Assembly (NCBI GenBank): GCA_016937135.1
Contig: JAFGWO010000202.1
Coordinates: 1 to 15,147, forward strand
Reading direction: 5' to 3'
Origin: Pseudomonadota bacterium
Lineage (GTDB): Bacteria > BMS3Abin14
Length of the DNA stretch: 15,147 nt
Shown here one piece after another: positions 6,142-13,733 of the stretch; position 1 is the stretch's first letter; every line of letters begins with the position of its first letter. The notes beneath the pieces were generated by a model that was given only the letters and a program-made list of their open reading frames with translations, was not told where the DNA came from and did not search any database. The position numbers and the translations under genes were made by a program.

Positions 6142-6704
6142 TCCCATTCCCCCGAAAGGAGCTGGACCCGGCTCGTCAAAGGTCCGCTGATATCCACATG
6201 TCCTGCCAGGGTATCGCTCTGAACCCCCTCAATGAGGATCTGGACCCAATCCACCTCCGGGAAATTCTCCACCAGGGTGTTGACGATGGAATAGACGGCC
6301 AGGACCTCGGTCCAGGTACCCCCCGGATGTTCGTCCCTGATGGCCGCGTCGAAGTCCACCCAAACCGTGCCGTCCCGGAAATAAACGGTCCTTGCCTGCG
6401 TCGTCTCCGGGAGGGTCCTCAGACGATTGCCCTCGGTCGGGCCGCGCAGAAGCTCTTCCACCACCCGGGCGAAAAGATCCTCGCGGTTTTCCCCCGTCAC
6501 TTCCCGACGTTCGATGGACAGCCGCTGCCCGTCCGGATCGGCAAAATACAGATCCACCTCACGGGTCTGTGGCAACCCGGTGAGGTCCCCAGGCCTCTCG
6601 CCTGGGGTTTTTCCCGTCCTCAGGTGCTTCCCCAGGAGGAAGGCCGCGAAAAGGGCAGCCGCGACCAGCGCCACCAGGATGAAGGCAGTCAGAAATCTCT
6701 TCAT
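6138..6704 (-). CDS. GerMN-domain protein, membrane anchored
   Basis: A 188-residue protein with an uncleaved-looking N-terminal membrane anchor (about residues 5-25, Ala/Leu/Phe-rich, no lipobox cysteine). A GerMN domain covers about 47-175, including VDLYFADPDGQRL, EELLRGPTEGNRLRTLPE, TVWVDFDAAIRDEHPGG and VLAVYSIVNTLVENFPEVDWVQILIEG. GerMN domains are named from Bacillus GerM (spore germination and sporulation) but are also widespread in non-spore-forming bacteria, where they are usually linked to cell-envelope genes. Here the start ATG overlaps the amidase stop as ATGA with GGGAGGA upstream, implying translational coupling. A partnership with the amidase at the periplasmic face is therefore likely. 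The exact biochemical role is not known. Confidence 0.88.
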   Translation of the reverse strand: MKRFLTAFILVALVAAALFAAFLLGKHLRTGKTPGERPGDLTGLPQTREVDLYFADPDGQRLSIERREVTGENREDLFARVVEELLRGPTEGNRLRTLPETTQARTVYFRDGTVWVDFDAAIRDEHPGGTWTEVLAVYSIVNTLVENFPEVDWVQILIEGVQSDTLAGHVDISGPLTSRVQLLSGEWE

Positions 6705-7957
6705 GGGCGTCCTCCCTGGATCTCTCCGCGCAGGAGCCCCCGATGATACTGCTCAATGGCGTTATAAAGAGCCCTCGCCACCTCCTCCTGGTAGGATTCC
6801 CTGTTCAGCTTTATCTCCTGCTCCGGATTGGAAATAAAACCGATTTCCGCCAGAACCGCCGGCATCCGCGCCCCCATCAGGACGGCGAGGGGCGCCTGGC
6901 GGACCCCCCGGTCATTGCCTTTTAAGCCGGCGACGAGGCTTTCCTGGATCAGTGCTGCCGCATCCCGGCTCTGACTGATGAAGGATGTTTGAGCCATATC
7001 CCAAAGGATCGCCTCGAGAAGGGCCTCATCCTCGGGGCCGCCTTTCAGCCCCAAGGCCTCATTTTCCACCCTGGCATATTCCATCGCGCGGGCATCGCCG
7101 GATCCCAGGCTCAGATAATAGGTCTCGATCCCGTCGACCTCCCTGCGGAAAGCGGCGTTGGCATGGATGCTGATGAAAAGGTCCGCGTTGTTGTTATTGG
7201 CGATGGCCGTGCGCTCCTTCAGACCCACGAAATAGTCCGCTGTCCGGGTGAGGATGACCTTGATCCCCAGGCTTTCCTCAAGGCGCCTTCTGAGTTTCTC
7301 CGCTACGGACAGGACGAGGGCTTTCTCCGTGGTTCCTGAACTGCCCTTCGCCCCGATGCTCCTCCCGCCATGCCCGGGATCCAGGACCACGACGGAAAGG
7401 CCTTTCGGAGCCGGATTCAGGATTTTTTCCGGGACGTATTGATCCCGCTGGATAAAGGAGGCCAACCTCGTGAGTCCTTCGGCTTTCTCTCCTGAGAAAA
7501 CACCGGTTCCGGGATTTCCCACCGTCAGGATTGAATTGGCCGCGTCCATTTCCATAAAGCGCCCCGTCAGGCCTGGAAGGCCTTTGGTCAGAAAATCCAG
7601 GGGGACGGACAACCCCGCCCCCGAAAAACGGACCGGCGCAGAGAGGAGGGCGAAAAGCCCACGGGACAGGACCAGGGGGGAACCCGCGAGAAGCCGGCAG
7701 GAGCCGGACTGGCCTACCACATCCATTCGGTCGCCCATCAGGTCCATGCTGGCGCGTAATTTAAAGAGGTCCATGATGGAGGCGAGGTCGATCATGCCGG
7801 ATGGTTGAAGATCCAGGGAACCCAGGATCTTTCCGCCTGGATTCCCATTCCGGATCAAAACCCCCGACGCCTCAGCCGACGCCAGGAACGCTCCCAGGAA
7901 CACCAGGATCGGGATGATCGCCAGGATCCCCGCTTTCCGGATCAATGTTCTGTTCAC
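6701..7957 (-). CDS. N-acetylmuramoyl-L-alanine amidase (Amidase_3, AmiC-type)
   Basis: A 418-residue exported zinc amidase that cuts the lactyl-amide bond between MurNAc and the stem peptide. A signal peptide occupies about residues 1-30 (ends ASAEAS). Residues 31-150 look like a copper-amine-oxidase-N-like beta domain (repeated hydrophobic strands, SLDLQPSGMIDLASIMDLF), probably a substrate- or wall-targeting module. The catalytic domain runs from about 188 to 405: DPGHGG with His196, Glu211, SIHAN with His265, and the catalytic Glu371 in AEIGFISN. The start is GTG, directly abutting the mrcA TAA with no spacer, and the end overlaps the GerMN ATG, so the three genes are likely translated as a coupled unit. 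Confidence 0.93.
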   Translation of the reverse strand: MNRTLIRKAGILAIIPILVFLGAFLASAEASGVLIRNGNPGGKILGSLDLQPSGMIDLASIMDLFKLRASMDLMGDRMDVVGQSGSCRLLAGSPLVLSRGLFALLSAPVRFSGAGLSVPLDFLTKGLPGLTGRFMEMDAANSILTVGNPGTGVFSGEKAEGLTRLASFIQRDQYVPEKILNPAPKGLSVVVLDPGHGGRSIGAKGSSGTTEKALVLSVAEKLRRRLEESLGIKVILTRTADYFVGLKERTAIANNNNADLFISIHANAAFRREVDGIETYYLSLGSGDARAMEYARVENEALGLKGGPEDEALLEAILWDMAQTSFISQSRDAAALIQESLVAGLKGNDRGVRQAPLAVLMGARMPAVLAEIGFISNPEQEIKLNRESYQEEVARALYNAIEQYHRGLLRGEIQGGRP

Positions 7958-10408
7958 TTAATAATCCCGCGGGATGATTCCGGGAGCGCCCGAACGCGGC
8001 ATATATCCGGGAGAGTGCCCCCCGCCGCCGTACTGGCCCCCCGTAGCATTTCCGTCCCCGGCGAATTCCTTCGGGGCCGTCCCGACTTTATAGGCCTCGT
8101 AGATGAAGCGGTCTCCAGCGGAATCGGCCAGGAGCCCGGTTTCCGGGTCGATCTTCACCATTTCGATCCCGGGGGGCGGCGACGGGAAGGCGAGCACAGG
8201 CCGTCCGGCCAGGGCCTTTTTCATGAAATTGACCCAAACGGGGGAGGCGGCCCTTGACCCTGTCTCATTCTGGCCGAGGGTGGATTCCTCGTCAAACCCC
8301 ACCCAGACGCCGGCGACGATGTCGGGGGTAAAACCCATATACCAGGCATCGATCATATCGTTGGTCGTCCCGGTCTTGCCTCCGCAGGGCCTTTCAAGCT
8401 CCCTGGCACGCCAACCGGTGCCGGACTGCACCACGCCGCGAAGGAGGCTCTGCATTATGTAGGCGGTGTCCTCCGAAATGGCCCTGACGAGTTCCGGCCC
8501 CCCTTCCTCGAGGATGTTCCCATCCCGGTCCTCTACCCGGGTTATGAACCACGGGGAGGCCCTGAGACCAAGATTGGGGAAAACCGTAAAAGCGGCCGTC
8601 AGGTCCATTGGGGAAAGGCCCATGCTGCCAAGAGCTATGGAAAGGTCGGGGGGAAGCTCCTGCTGGATTCCGAAGCGCCTGGCGTACTGGATCACGGTCT
8701 GGATGCCGAGCTTCTGGACCAGCTTGATGGTGATGACGTTTCTCGACTGGATAAGGCCCGTCCTGAGGGTTGTGGGACCGTAGAACCTTTCGGAATAGTT
8801 CGATGGCTTCCACTTCAGTTCCTGGGAAGGGTTGTCATAGATGATGGGGGAATCCATGATGATGGAGGAAGGGGTGAAGCCGTTGTCCATTGCGGCGCTG
8901 TAGACAATGGGCTTGAAAGCCGAGCCTGGCTGGCGCTGGGCCTGGGTCGCCCGGTTAAACTCGCTTCGGTTGTAGTCGTACCCCCCGACGAGGGCCAGGA
9001 CCCGCCCGGTCGCCGCGTCAAGGCAGACAAAAGCCCCTTCCGCCAGAGGCTCCTGTTCCAGGGCGAAAAGATGTTTTCCACCCTTGTCCTCCTGCCCCAG
9101 ATATCTCACATGGATGATCATCCCGGGACGGAGGGCTTCGTCGGTCCTCTTTATGACACGGGCGGAATAATCGACGGTGAAATCGGGGGTCCGGGCCCAC
9201 GTCATCTCGCTTATGGGCAAAATGCCCTGCACGCCCCCCAGGTCCAGTTCGGCGAAATCCTTTCCCGCGGCGGTAACAAGGGCCTTGGCTTTCTGCCCTT
9301 CAAGCAGTGGAAAAACGCCCTCCGTTTCGGTGGATATTTCGGAAAGGCCGTTTTCCTCCCAAAGGGTTTCGAGGGCCTGGGCAAAATTCTCTTTTGGAAC
9401 GGACTGGACGGGGCCTCTGAAGCCCTGCCTCTTGTCAAGGTCCTCCAGCCCACCCCGCAGGGATTCCCCGGCCAACCCCTGAAGTGTGCTGTCCATCGTG
9501 GTGAAAACCTTCATCCCCCCACTATAAAGGGCCTTCTCCCCGTAACTGGCATAAAGATAACGGCGGACTTCCTCCGCGAACCAGGCTGCGGGGTCATTGG
9601 GGTCTTTTTCCTTCGGATCCAGGTTCAGGGGCGTTGCGGCCGCCTCCTCCCTTTCCTGCCGGGTGATGAAGTTCTCCTCGAACATCCTTTGAAGGACCAG
9701 GTTCCTTCGCTCCAGGGCCTTTTCAGGGTTCCTGGTGGGATCGTAGGCGCTGGGCGCCTTGGGCAGGCCGGCCAGCAAGGCGCTTTCCGGGAGGCTCAAC
9801 TCCCAGACGTGCTTCTGGAAATAGTTCTGCGCCGCGGATTCGATCCCGTAGCTCCCGTGGCCGAAATAGCTCTGGTTCAGATATATCTCAAGGATCTCGT
9901 CCTTTGAAAAACTCCTGTCGATCCTCCTTGCGAGGATGGCCTCCTTGAACTTCCTGGAATAGGTCCTCTCGTTGGAAAGGAGGAGGGATTTGGCCACCTG
10001 CTGGGTAATTGTGCTTCCCCCCTGCCTGACTTCCCCTGCCACCATGTTTTTCAGGAAGGCCCGGAAGATGGCGAGGTAATCCAGCCCTTTATGCTCGTAA
10101 TAATGGGCGTCCTCGATGGCCAGGACAGCGTTTATCACCTGCCTGGGAACCTGGTCGATGGAGATTACCTCCCGGTTTTCTATATAGAACCGGGCCGCCT
10201 CGGCACCGTCCTTGTCGTACATGACCGTCGGCAGGGATGGTTTGTAGTCGTCGAGGGTCATGAGCTTGGGAAGGTCCGAGCTAAAGTAAAGGAAAAGGGC
10301 CCCGGCGGCTGCAGCGGCCAGGAGGATGAGCAAAAGCAAAACCAGCAAAAGGGTTTTGATGTGCCGTCTTTTCCGATCAGGGGCTGTGGGAATGTTTCGG
10401 ACTTTCAA
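7958..10408 (-). CDS. mrcA: Penicillin-binding protein 1A, bifunctional transglycosylase/transpeptidase
   Basis: An 816-residue class A PBP that polymerises lipid II and cross-links the peptides at the inner-membrane periplasmic face. A short basic cytosolic tail precedes one membrane helix (about 17-42). The GT51 domain follows, with Glu99 in AIEDAHYYEHKG, QGGSTITQQVAK at 129-140 and EIYLNQSYFGHGSYGIESAAQ. An OB-like insert lies at about 330-455, as in PBP1A. The transpeptidase domain has S496-A-F-K, S555-R-N and K678-T-G-T. The C-terminus has a glycine-rich tail from about 784. The TTG at 10408 is chosen: AGGAG lies six bases upstream, whereas the TTG at 10480 is the first triplet of the -35 box of its promoter. 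Its stop is embedded in a near-perfect 20-bp palindrome (7960-7979). Confidence 0.95.
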   Translation of the reverse strand: MKVRNIPTAPDRKRRHIKTLLLVLLLLILLAAAAAGALFLYFSSDLPKLMTLDDYKPSLPTVMYDKDGAEAARFYIENREVISIDQVPRQVINAVLAIEDAHYYEHKGLDYLAIFRAFLKNMVAGEVRQGGSTITQQVAKSLLLSNERTYSRKFKEAILARRIDRSFSKDEILEIYLNQSYFGHGSYGIESAAQNYFQKHVWELSLPESALLAGLPKAPSAYDPTRNPEKALERRNLVLQRMFEENFITRQEREEAAATPLNLDPKEKDPNDPAAWFAEEVRRYLYASYGEKALYSGGMKVFTTMDSTLQGLAGESLRGGLEDLDKRQGFRGPVQSVPKENFAQALETLWEENGLSEISTETEGVFPLLEGQKAKALVTAAGKDFAELDLGGVQGILPISEMTWARTPDFTVDYSARVIKRTDEALRPGMIIHVRYLGQEDKGGKHLFALEQEPLAEGAFVCLDAATGRVLALVGGYDYNRSEFNRATQAQRQPGSAFKPIVYSAAMDNGFTPSSIIMDSPIIYDNPSQELKWKPSNYSERFYGPTTLRTGLIQSRNVITIKLVQKLGIQTVIQYARRFGIQQELPPDLSIALGSMGLSPMDLTAAFTVFPNLGLRASPWFITRVEDRDGNILEEGGPELVRAISEDTAYIMQSLLRGVVQSGTGWRARELERPCGGKTGTTNDMIDAWYMGFTPDIVAGVWVGFDEESTLGQNETGSRAASPVWVNFMKKALAGRPVLAFPSPPPGIEMVKIDPETGLLADSAGDRFIYEAYKVGTAPKEFAGDGNATGGQYGGGGHSPGYMPRSGAPGIIPRDY

Positions 10409-10451
10409 GTTGCACTCCTGCGGGGAAATTTCACTGACGACCGGATTTTGA

Positions 10452-10480
10452 AGATTAAAGCCCCCGTCGAAAAGTGTCAA
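10452..10480 (-). promoter_or_regulatory. Sigma-70-type promoter of mrcA
   Basis: On the minus strand a perfect TTGACA -35 (10480-10475) is followed after 17 nt by TAATCT (10457-10452). An overlapping TTTAAT (10459-10454) gives a better -10 match at 15-nt spacing. Transcription would start near 10445, leaving a leader of about 40 nt before the TTG start at 10408. The rest of the 174-bp gap up to the permease stop shows no clear terminator. Confidence 0.65.
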
Positions 10481-10582
10481 GGAAGGGGAAAAATCCGTAA
10501 CGGGGTATGGAGTAAGGGGTTGGGGGAAAATTATCGGACATTTACGTTTCCGCCGGGCAATGGCCAGTTCTGACCCAGCCCT

Positions 10583-11404
10583 TTACATCACCAGCCTTTT
10601 TCGAATGGCCCTCACCGAAACCAGAAAGGCCCCTGCCGAAAAAATGAGGAGCCAGGCCAGGTCGGCCGCCGTCCCAAGGTCCACGGTCCCCGTAAAAATG
10701 GCCCTGCTGACGTTGACACCGTGGGTGAGGGGAAGGAACCATGCCAGGGTGCGCCCCCATTGGGGCAAGGTGTGGAGAGGGAAGAATACCCCGCTAAAAA
10801 GGAACATGGGGGCGATCCCGAGGGTGAAATAGTAGGAAAAGAAATCATAGGAAGGCGCCTTCGCTGTCACGATCATGGAAAGGCAGGCAAAAAGCAGGCC
10901 GATGAGGAAGGCCAGGGGGAGGGCAAGGAGGGCAAGGGGGCTCCCCGCGAACCCGAAAAGGGCCATGACGAGGATCATGGCGCTCCCCGAAAAAAACCCC
11001 TTGGTCCCCCCCCAGAGGACCTCCCCCGCAACGATCTCGTCCAGGGACAGGGGGGTAGCCAGGCGGGCGTCGTAGGTCTTCTGGCGGGTCATCCGGGTGA
11101 ACGCGCCGAAGGTGCATTCGAAGGTTGCGGCGTACATGGCGGTGGAACACACCAGGCCCGGCGCCAGGAATTCGATGAAAGGGACGCCGTCCACGGTTCC
11201 CACCAGCTTCCCGAGGCCCCATCCCATGGCAACGAGATAAAGGAGGGGCTCCCCGAGATCGCCGATCAGGCTGGCCTTGTAAAAAGTGGCCCACACCTTC
11301 GCGTCCCGGAACCAGACGGCAAAGGCCCTTCGGGTGATGTCGGGGATCACCCGGGAGGTTGCCCTTGCCGTCACCGGCTGTATCGGTCCCGCCGGCTCCC
11401 TCAT
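10583..11404 (-). CDS. ABC-2 type transporter permease (NodJ-like)
   Basis: A 273-residue membrane subunit with about six hydrophobic segments, in the ABC-2/NodJ family of exporters. Recognisable pieces are the N-terminal AVWFRDAKVWATFYKAS amphipathic stretch before helix 1, GDLGEPLLYLVAMGWGLG, the ARLATPLSLDEIVAGE cytosolic loop (coupling-helix region) and MFLFSGVFFPLHTLPQW near the C-terminal helices. The ATG at 11404 overlaps the ATPase stop as ATGA; the frame is open further upstream but only across the ATPase gene in another register. Together with the ATPase it forms a half-size exporter pair. The substrate is unknown: NodIJ-like systems export oligosaccharides or drugs, but nothing nearby specifies it. 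Confidence 0.9.
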   Translation of the reverse strand: MREPAGPIQPVTARATSRVIPDITRRAFAVWFRDAKVWATFYKASLIGDLGEPLLYLVAMGWGLGKLVGTVDGVPFIEFLAPGLVCSTAMYAATFECTFGAFTRMTRQKTYDARLATPLSLDEIVAGEVLWGGTKGFFSGSAMILVMALFGFAGSPLALLALPLAFLIGLLFACLSMIVTAKAPSYDFFSYYFTLGIAPMFLFSGVFFPLHTLPQWGRTLAWFLPLTHGVNVSRAIFTGTVDLGTAADLAWLLIFSAGAFLVSVRAIRKRLVM

Positions 11405-12333
11405 TCCCTCAACTCCCTCCCGGTGAGGCGCAGAAAAACATCCTCCAGGGTCGCGCGGCGGCGCAGGAAAGTCCGTCCCGATTCGATCCGTATCTGCTCC
11501 AGGATTTTTCCCCCGTCGGGGGCATACAGGTAGAGGGTGTCCGCGGAACACTCGGCAACGGTCCCGTCGGGGACCTGACCTCCCAGGGCCTTCAGACAAT
11601 CCCCGGCGCTCTCCCCTTCCTCAAGGCGGATCTCCACCACATCGCTTCCGGCGTGCTTTTCTATCAGGTCCTTCGGGCTCCCTTCGACCAGGATGCGGCC
11701 GTGGTCCAGGATCACCAGGCGGTCGCAGAGCCTTTCGGCCTCCTCCATGTAATGGGTGGTCAGCACAAGGGTCACCCCCTGGGATTTAAGGGCCCGCAGC
11801 TTCTGCCAGATGACGTGCCGCGCCTGCGGATCGAGCCCCGTGGTGGGTTCGTCCAGGATAAGGAGCTCCGGCTCGTTGATGAGACCCCTGACAATGAGAA
11901 GCCTTCTCTGCATCCCGCCGGAAAGCCGGTCGATAGGACTTTGGGCGTGTTCGGCCAGCTGGAAGAAGGCGAGAAGCTCCCCGGCCCTTTCAAGGGCCGC
12001 TTTCCGGTCGATGGCGTGGTACCGGGAATAAACCAGGAGATTCTCCAGGACCCTCAAGTCGGTATCCAGGTTGTTGTCCTGGGGAACCACCCCTATGCGG
12101 GACTTGACCTCGCGGGCGTTGGCCATGACCTCCATTCCCAGGACGGTCAGGGATCCCTCCGTCACCGGAACGTGGTTGGTGATCATCCTCATGGTCGTGG
12201 TTTTCCCGGCCCCGTTGGGGCCGAGGAAGCCGAAGCATTCCCCCTCGCGGACCTCGAAAGAGATCCCGTCCACGGCGGTGAAGGAACCGTAGCGCTTGGT
12301 CAGGTCTGAAGCTGATAAAACGATGTCAGACAT
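11401..12333 (-). CDS. ABC transporter ATP-binding protein (NodI/DrrA-like)
   Basis: A 310-residue ATPase energising the adjacent ABC-2 permease at the cytosolic membrane face. Walker A is GPNGAGKTT at 38-46, the Q-loop Gln85 lies in GVVPQDNNLD, the signature LSGGM is at 137-141, Walker B LLILDEP at 157-163, and the switch His194 in LTTHYMEEAERL. A C-terminal extension of about 90 residues (from about 220) is typical of the DrrA/NodI group. VVPQDNNLDTDLRVLENLLVY is close to the NodI pattern. The ATG start lacks a strong Shine-Dalgarno (only GGAA) and lies 15 bp after the DNA glycosylase stop, suggesting cotranscription; the functional link to that enzyme is probably none. Confidence 0.94.
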   Translation of the reverse strand: MSDIVLSASDLTKRYGSFTAVDGISFEVREGECFGFLGPNGAGKTTTMRMITNHVPVTEGSLTVLGMEVMANAREVKSRIGVVPQDNNLDTDLRVLENLLVYSRYHAIDRKAALERAGELLAFFQLAEHAQSPIDRLSGGMQRRLLIVRGLINEPELLILDEPTTGLDPQARHVIWQKLRALKSQGVTLVLTTHYMEEAERLCDRLVILDHGRILVEGSPKDLIEKHAGSDVVEIRLEEGESAGDCLKALGGQVPDGTVAECSADTLYLYAPDGGKILEQIRIESGRTFLRRRATLEDVFLRLTGRELRE

Positions 12334-12348
12334 GATTAAATTCCAGGA

Positions 12349-13002
12349 TCACCCTTTTCCGCAAATTTCGTGTAACGGGCACCCCTCGCAAAGAGGGTTT
12401 TTCTTCCGGCACCTCTCCTTGCCATGGATGACAACCAGGGCGTGGTATTCGTTAAACAACGCGGAATCAGGATCCAGACCCCTCATGAAAAGATCCTGGA
12501 CCTCTGAGTAGGTCCCCTTCCCCGGGAGCCTCCCGAGACGATCCAGGAGGCGGACGGTGTAGGAATCCACCACGAAGACGGGACGGGAAAAGGCATAGAG
12601 CAGGATCGAATCGGCGGTCTCAGGCCCGATCCCCTTTACGGAAAGGAGCTGTTCCCGCAATTCGGGTGTCGGCACCTTTTCGAAACGGGAGGGGTTTCCG
12701 CCGCCATCCACCAGGAACCGGCAAAGGCCGCGCAGCCGGGCGGACTTGACCCGGAAATATCCCGAGGGCCTTATCACCTCGCAAAGCTTTTCCTCCGGGA
12801 AGGAAAGGATGGCCGCTGCATCCAGGAGGCGGTTTGCCCTCAACCTCTCCATGGCCTTTTCCACGTTGCTCCAGGCCGTGTTCTGCGTCAGGACGGCACC
12901 GACCATCATTTCAAAAGAGGAATCCGCCGGCCACCAATGCTGGGGGCCATAGGCTTCAAGCAATCTGCCGAAAATGTCGGCAAGAGAGAATAATCGGGAC
13001 AT
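12349..13002 (-). CDS. EndoIII-superfamily DNA glycosylase, MagIII-like (COG2231 type)
   Basis: A 217-residue HhH-GPD protein for base excision repair. The helix-hairpin-helix is LLSVKGIGPETADSILLYA (about 119-137) and the catalytic Asp is D146 in VVDSYTV. Four cysteines, C198-x6-C205-x2-C208-x5-C214, form the 4Fe-4S loop. At the position of the EndoIII catalytic lysine there is Glu128, which points to a monofunctional glycosylase. The KGIG-x-E-x-ADSI pattern and length resemble Helicobacter MagIII, a 3-methyladenine glycosylase, so alkylated purines are the likeliest substrate. The start is taken as ATG 13002, where similarity begins, though no good ribosome binding site is seen; the open frame upstream overlaps the RDD gene and a repeat hairpin and is not convincing. 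Confidence 0.88.
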   Translation of the reverse strand: MSRLFSLADIFGRLLEAYGPQHWWPADSSFEMMVGAVLTQNTAWSNVEKAMERLRANRLLDAAAILSFPEEKLCEVIRPSGYFRVKSARLRGLCRFLVDGGGNPSRFEKVPTPELREQLLSVKGIGPETADSILLYAFSRPVFVVDSYTVRLLDRLGRLPGKGTYSEVQDLFMRGLDPDSALFNEYHALVVIHGKERCRKKNPLCEGCPLHEICGKG

Positions 13003-13019
13003 GGAGAGATTGGGTTTCG

Positions 13020-13102
13020 AATTCAGATTCCAGATTCCAAATATGCTGCAGACCGCAAAGCCTGCTGGCCGTGATCCTTTCTGGAATCCGGAATCTGGAA
13101 TT
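13020..13102. repeat. Facing heptamer arrays forming a long hairpin
   Basis: The arm 13020-13039 holds minus-strand units CTGGAAT, CTGAATT. The arm 13082-13102 holds plus-strand units CTGGAAT, CCGGAAT, CTGGAAT. The two arms are complementary over about 20 bp with one mismatch and one bulge, enclosing about 42 nt. The hairpin fills most of the gap between the RDD stop (TAA at 13101-13103 overlaps its edge) and the glycosylase start. Confidence 0.7.
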
Positions 13103-13637
13103 ATCTTTTCCTTACCACCACGGTGCCGGCGATCCTGTCGTGCCAGGCCCGCCGCCTGCGGTCCCACAGGACCCATAGAAAACCCAGAAACGTTCCGAAA
13201 AAGGCCGAGAGAAGATAACTCAGGGTCCGGAAAAAGGAGATCCGGGGCGAGATGTCCCCTCCATCGATGCGCACGACCCTGATCCCCAGGAGTTTTTTCC
13301 CGGGGGTCTGGCCTCCGTCCGCGGTAAAGAGGGTAAAGTACAGGACAAACAGGGAAAAGGATATCACCGCCGGTATATTGACACCATATTGGCCGGCCCT
13401 GTCTCCGGAACCAAGGGAAAAGGAGAGACTCACAAGATCGGCGAGGACGCTCAGCAGGATCACATCGAAGAAAAAGGCGAAAAAACGCCGGGAAAAACCC
13501 GCGAATTCCCCAGGGGCCGCAGGCGGACCCTCTGAGGGATCCGGCTCCTGATCCCGAACAAAGGGCTTCTGGCAGGAAACGCAGAAGGGTGTTCCGTAAT
13601 CCTGGGCCCCGCAATGGGAACAAACCCTGCCCGGCAT
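13101..13637 (-). CDS. RDD family membrane protein with N-terminal zinc ribbon
   Basis: A 178-residue protein. Residues 6-22 carry two CxxC pairs (C6-S-H-C9 and C19-V-S-C22), a zinc-ribbon head, followed by a Pro/Glu/Ala-rich linker to about 43. The RDD domain follows: GFSRRFFAFFFDVILL with its arginines and aspartate (helix 1), helix 2 near 88-105 (VISFSLFVLYFTLF), then GGQTPGKKLLGIRVVRIDGG and a final helix ending in WHDRIAGTVVV, the typical RDD C-terminal motif. The function of most RDD proteins is uncertain; some are linked to ion exchange. The ATG is preceded by a GGAGGAGGG purine tract. Heptamer repeats lie on both sides of the gene. Confidence 0.85.
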   Translation of the reverse strand: MPGRVCSHCGAQDYGTPFCVSCQKPFVRDQEPDPSEGPPAAPGEFAGFSRRFFAFFFDVILLSVLADLVSLSFSLGSGDRAGQYGVNIPAVISFSLFVLYFTLFTADGGQTPGKKLLGIRVVRIDGGDISPRISFFRTLSYLLSAFFGTFLGFLWVLWDRRRRAWHDRIAGTVVVRKR

Positions 13638-13654
13638 TTTATTCCCTCCTCCAA

Positions 13655-13729
13655 TGGACCCTGAACCCTGGACTCTGGCCTCTGAACTCGACTCTGGACT
13701 CTGAACCCTGAACCCTGAACTCTGGCCTC
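13655..13729 (+). repeat. Heptamer tandem repeat array, eleven units (TGRMCYC)
   Basis: Eleven consecutive units such as TGGACCC, TGAACCC, TGGACTC, TGGCCTC and TGAACTC run on the plus strand. One unit is shortened to GACTC at 13690-13694, after which the 7-nt register resumes. The array fills nearly all of the gap between the rsmE stop and the RDD ribosome binding site. It is the longest array in the window. Confidence 0.85.
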
Positions 13730-13733
13730 TTTA

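Noticed and set aside
6138..6704. Evidence for sporulation in this organism from the GerMN domain
   Set aside because: GerMN domains occur in many non-spore-formers, and the surrounding genes are general envelope genes.
11359..12309. Plus-strand open frame of 316 codons opposite the ABC ATPase
   Set aside because: It mirrors the ATPase codons, which carry every Walker, signature and switch motif; no independent motif or ribosome binding site.
13003..13623. Upstream extension of the glycosylase frame (to 424 codons)
   Set aside because: The extension overlaps the RDD gene in another frame and runs through the heptamer hairpin; similarity to glycosylases starts at the ATG at 13002.
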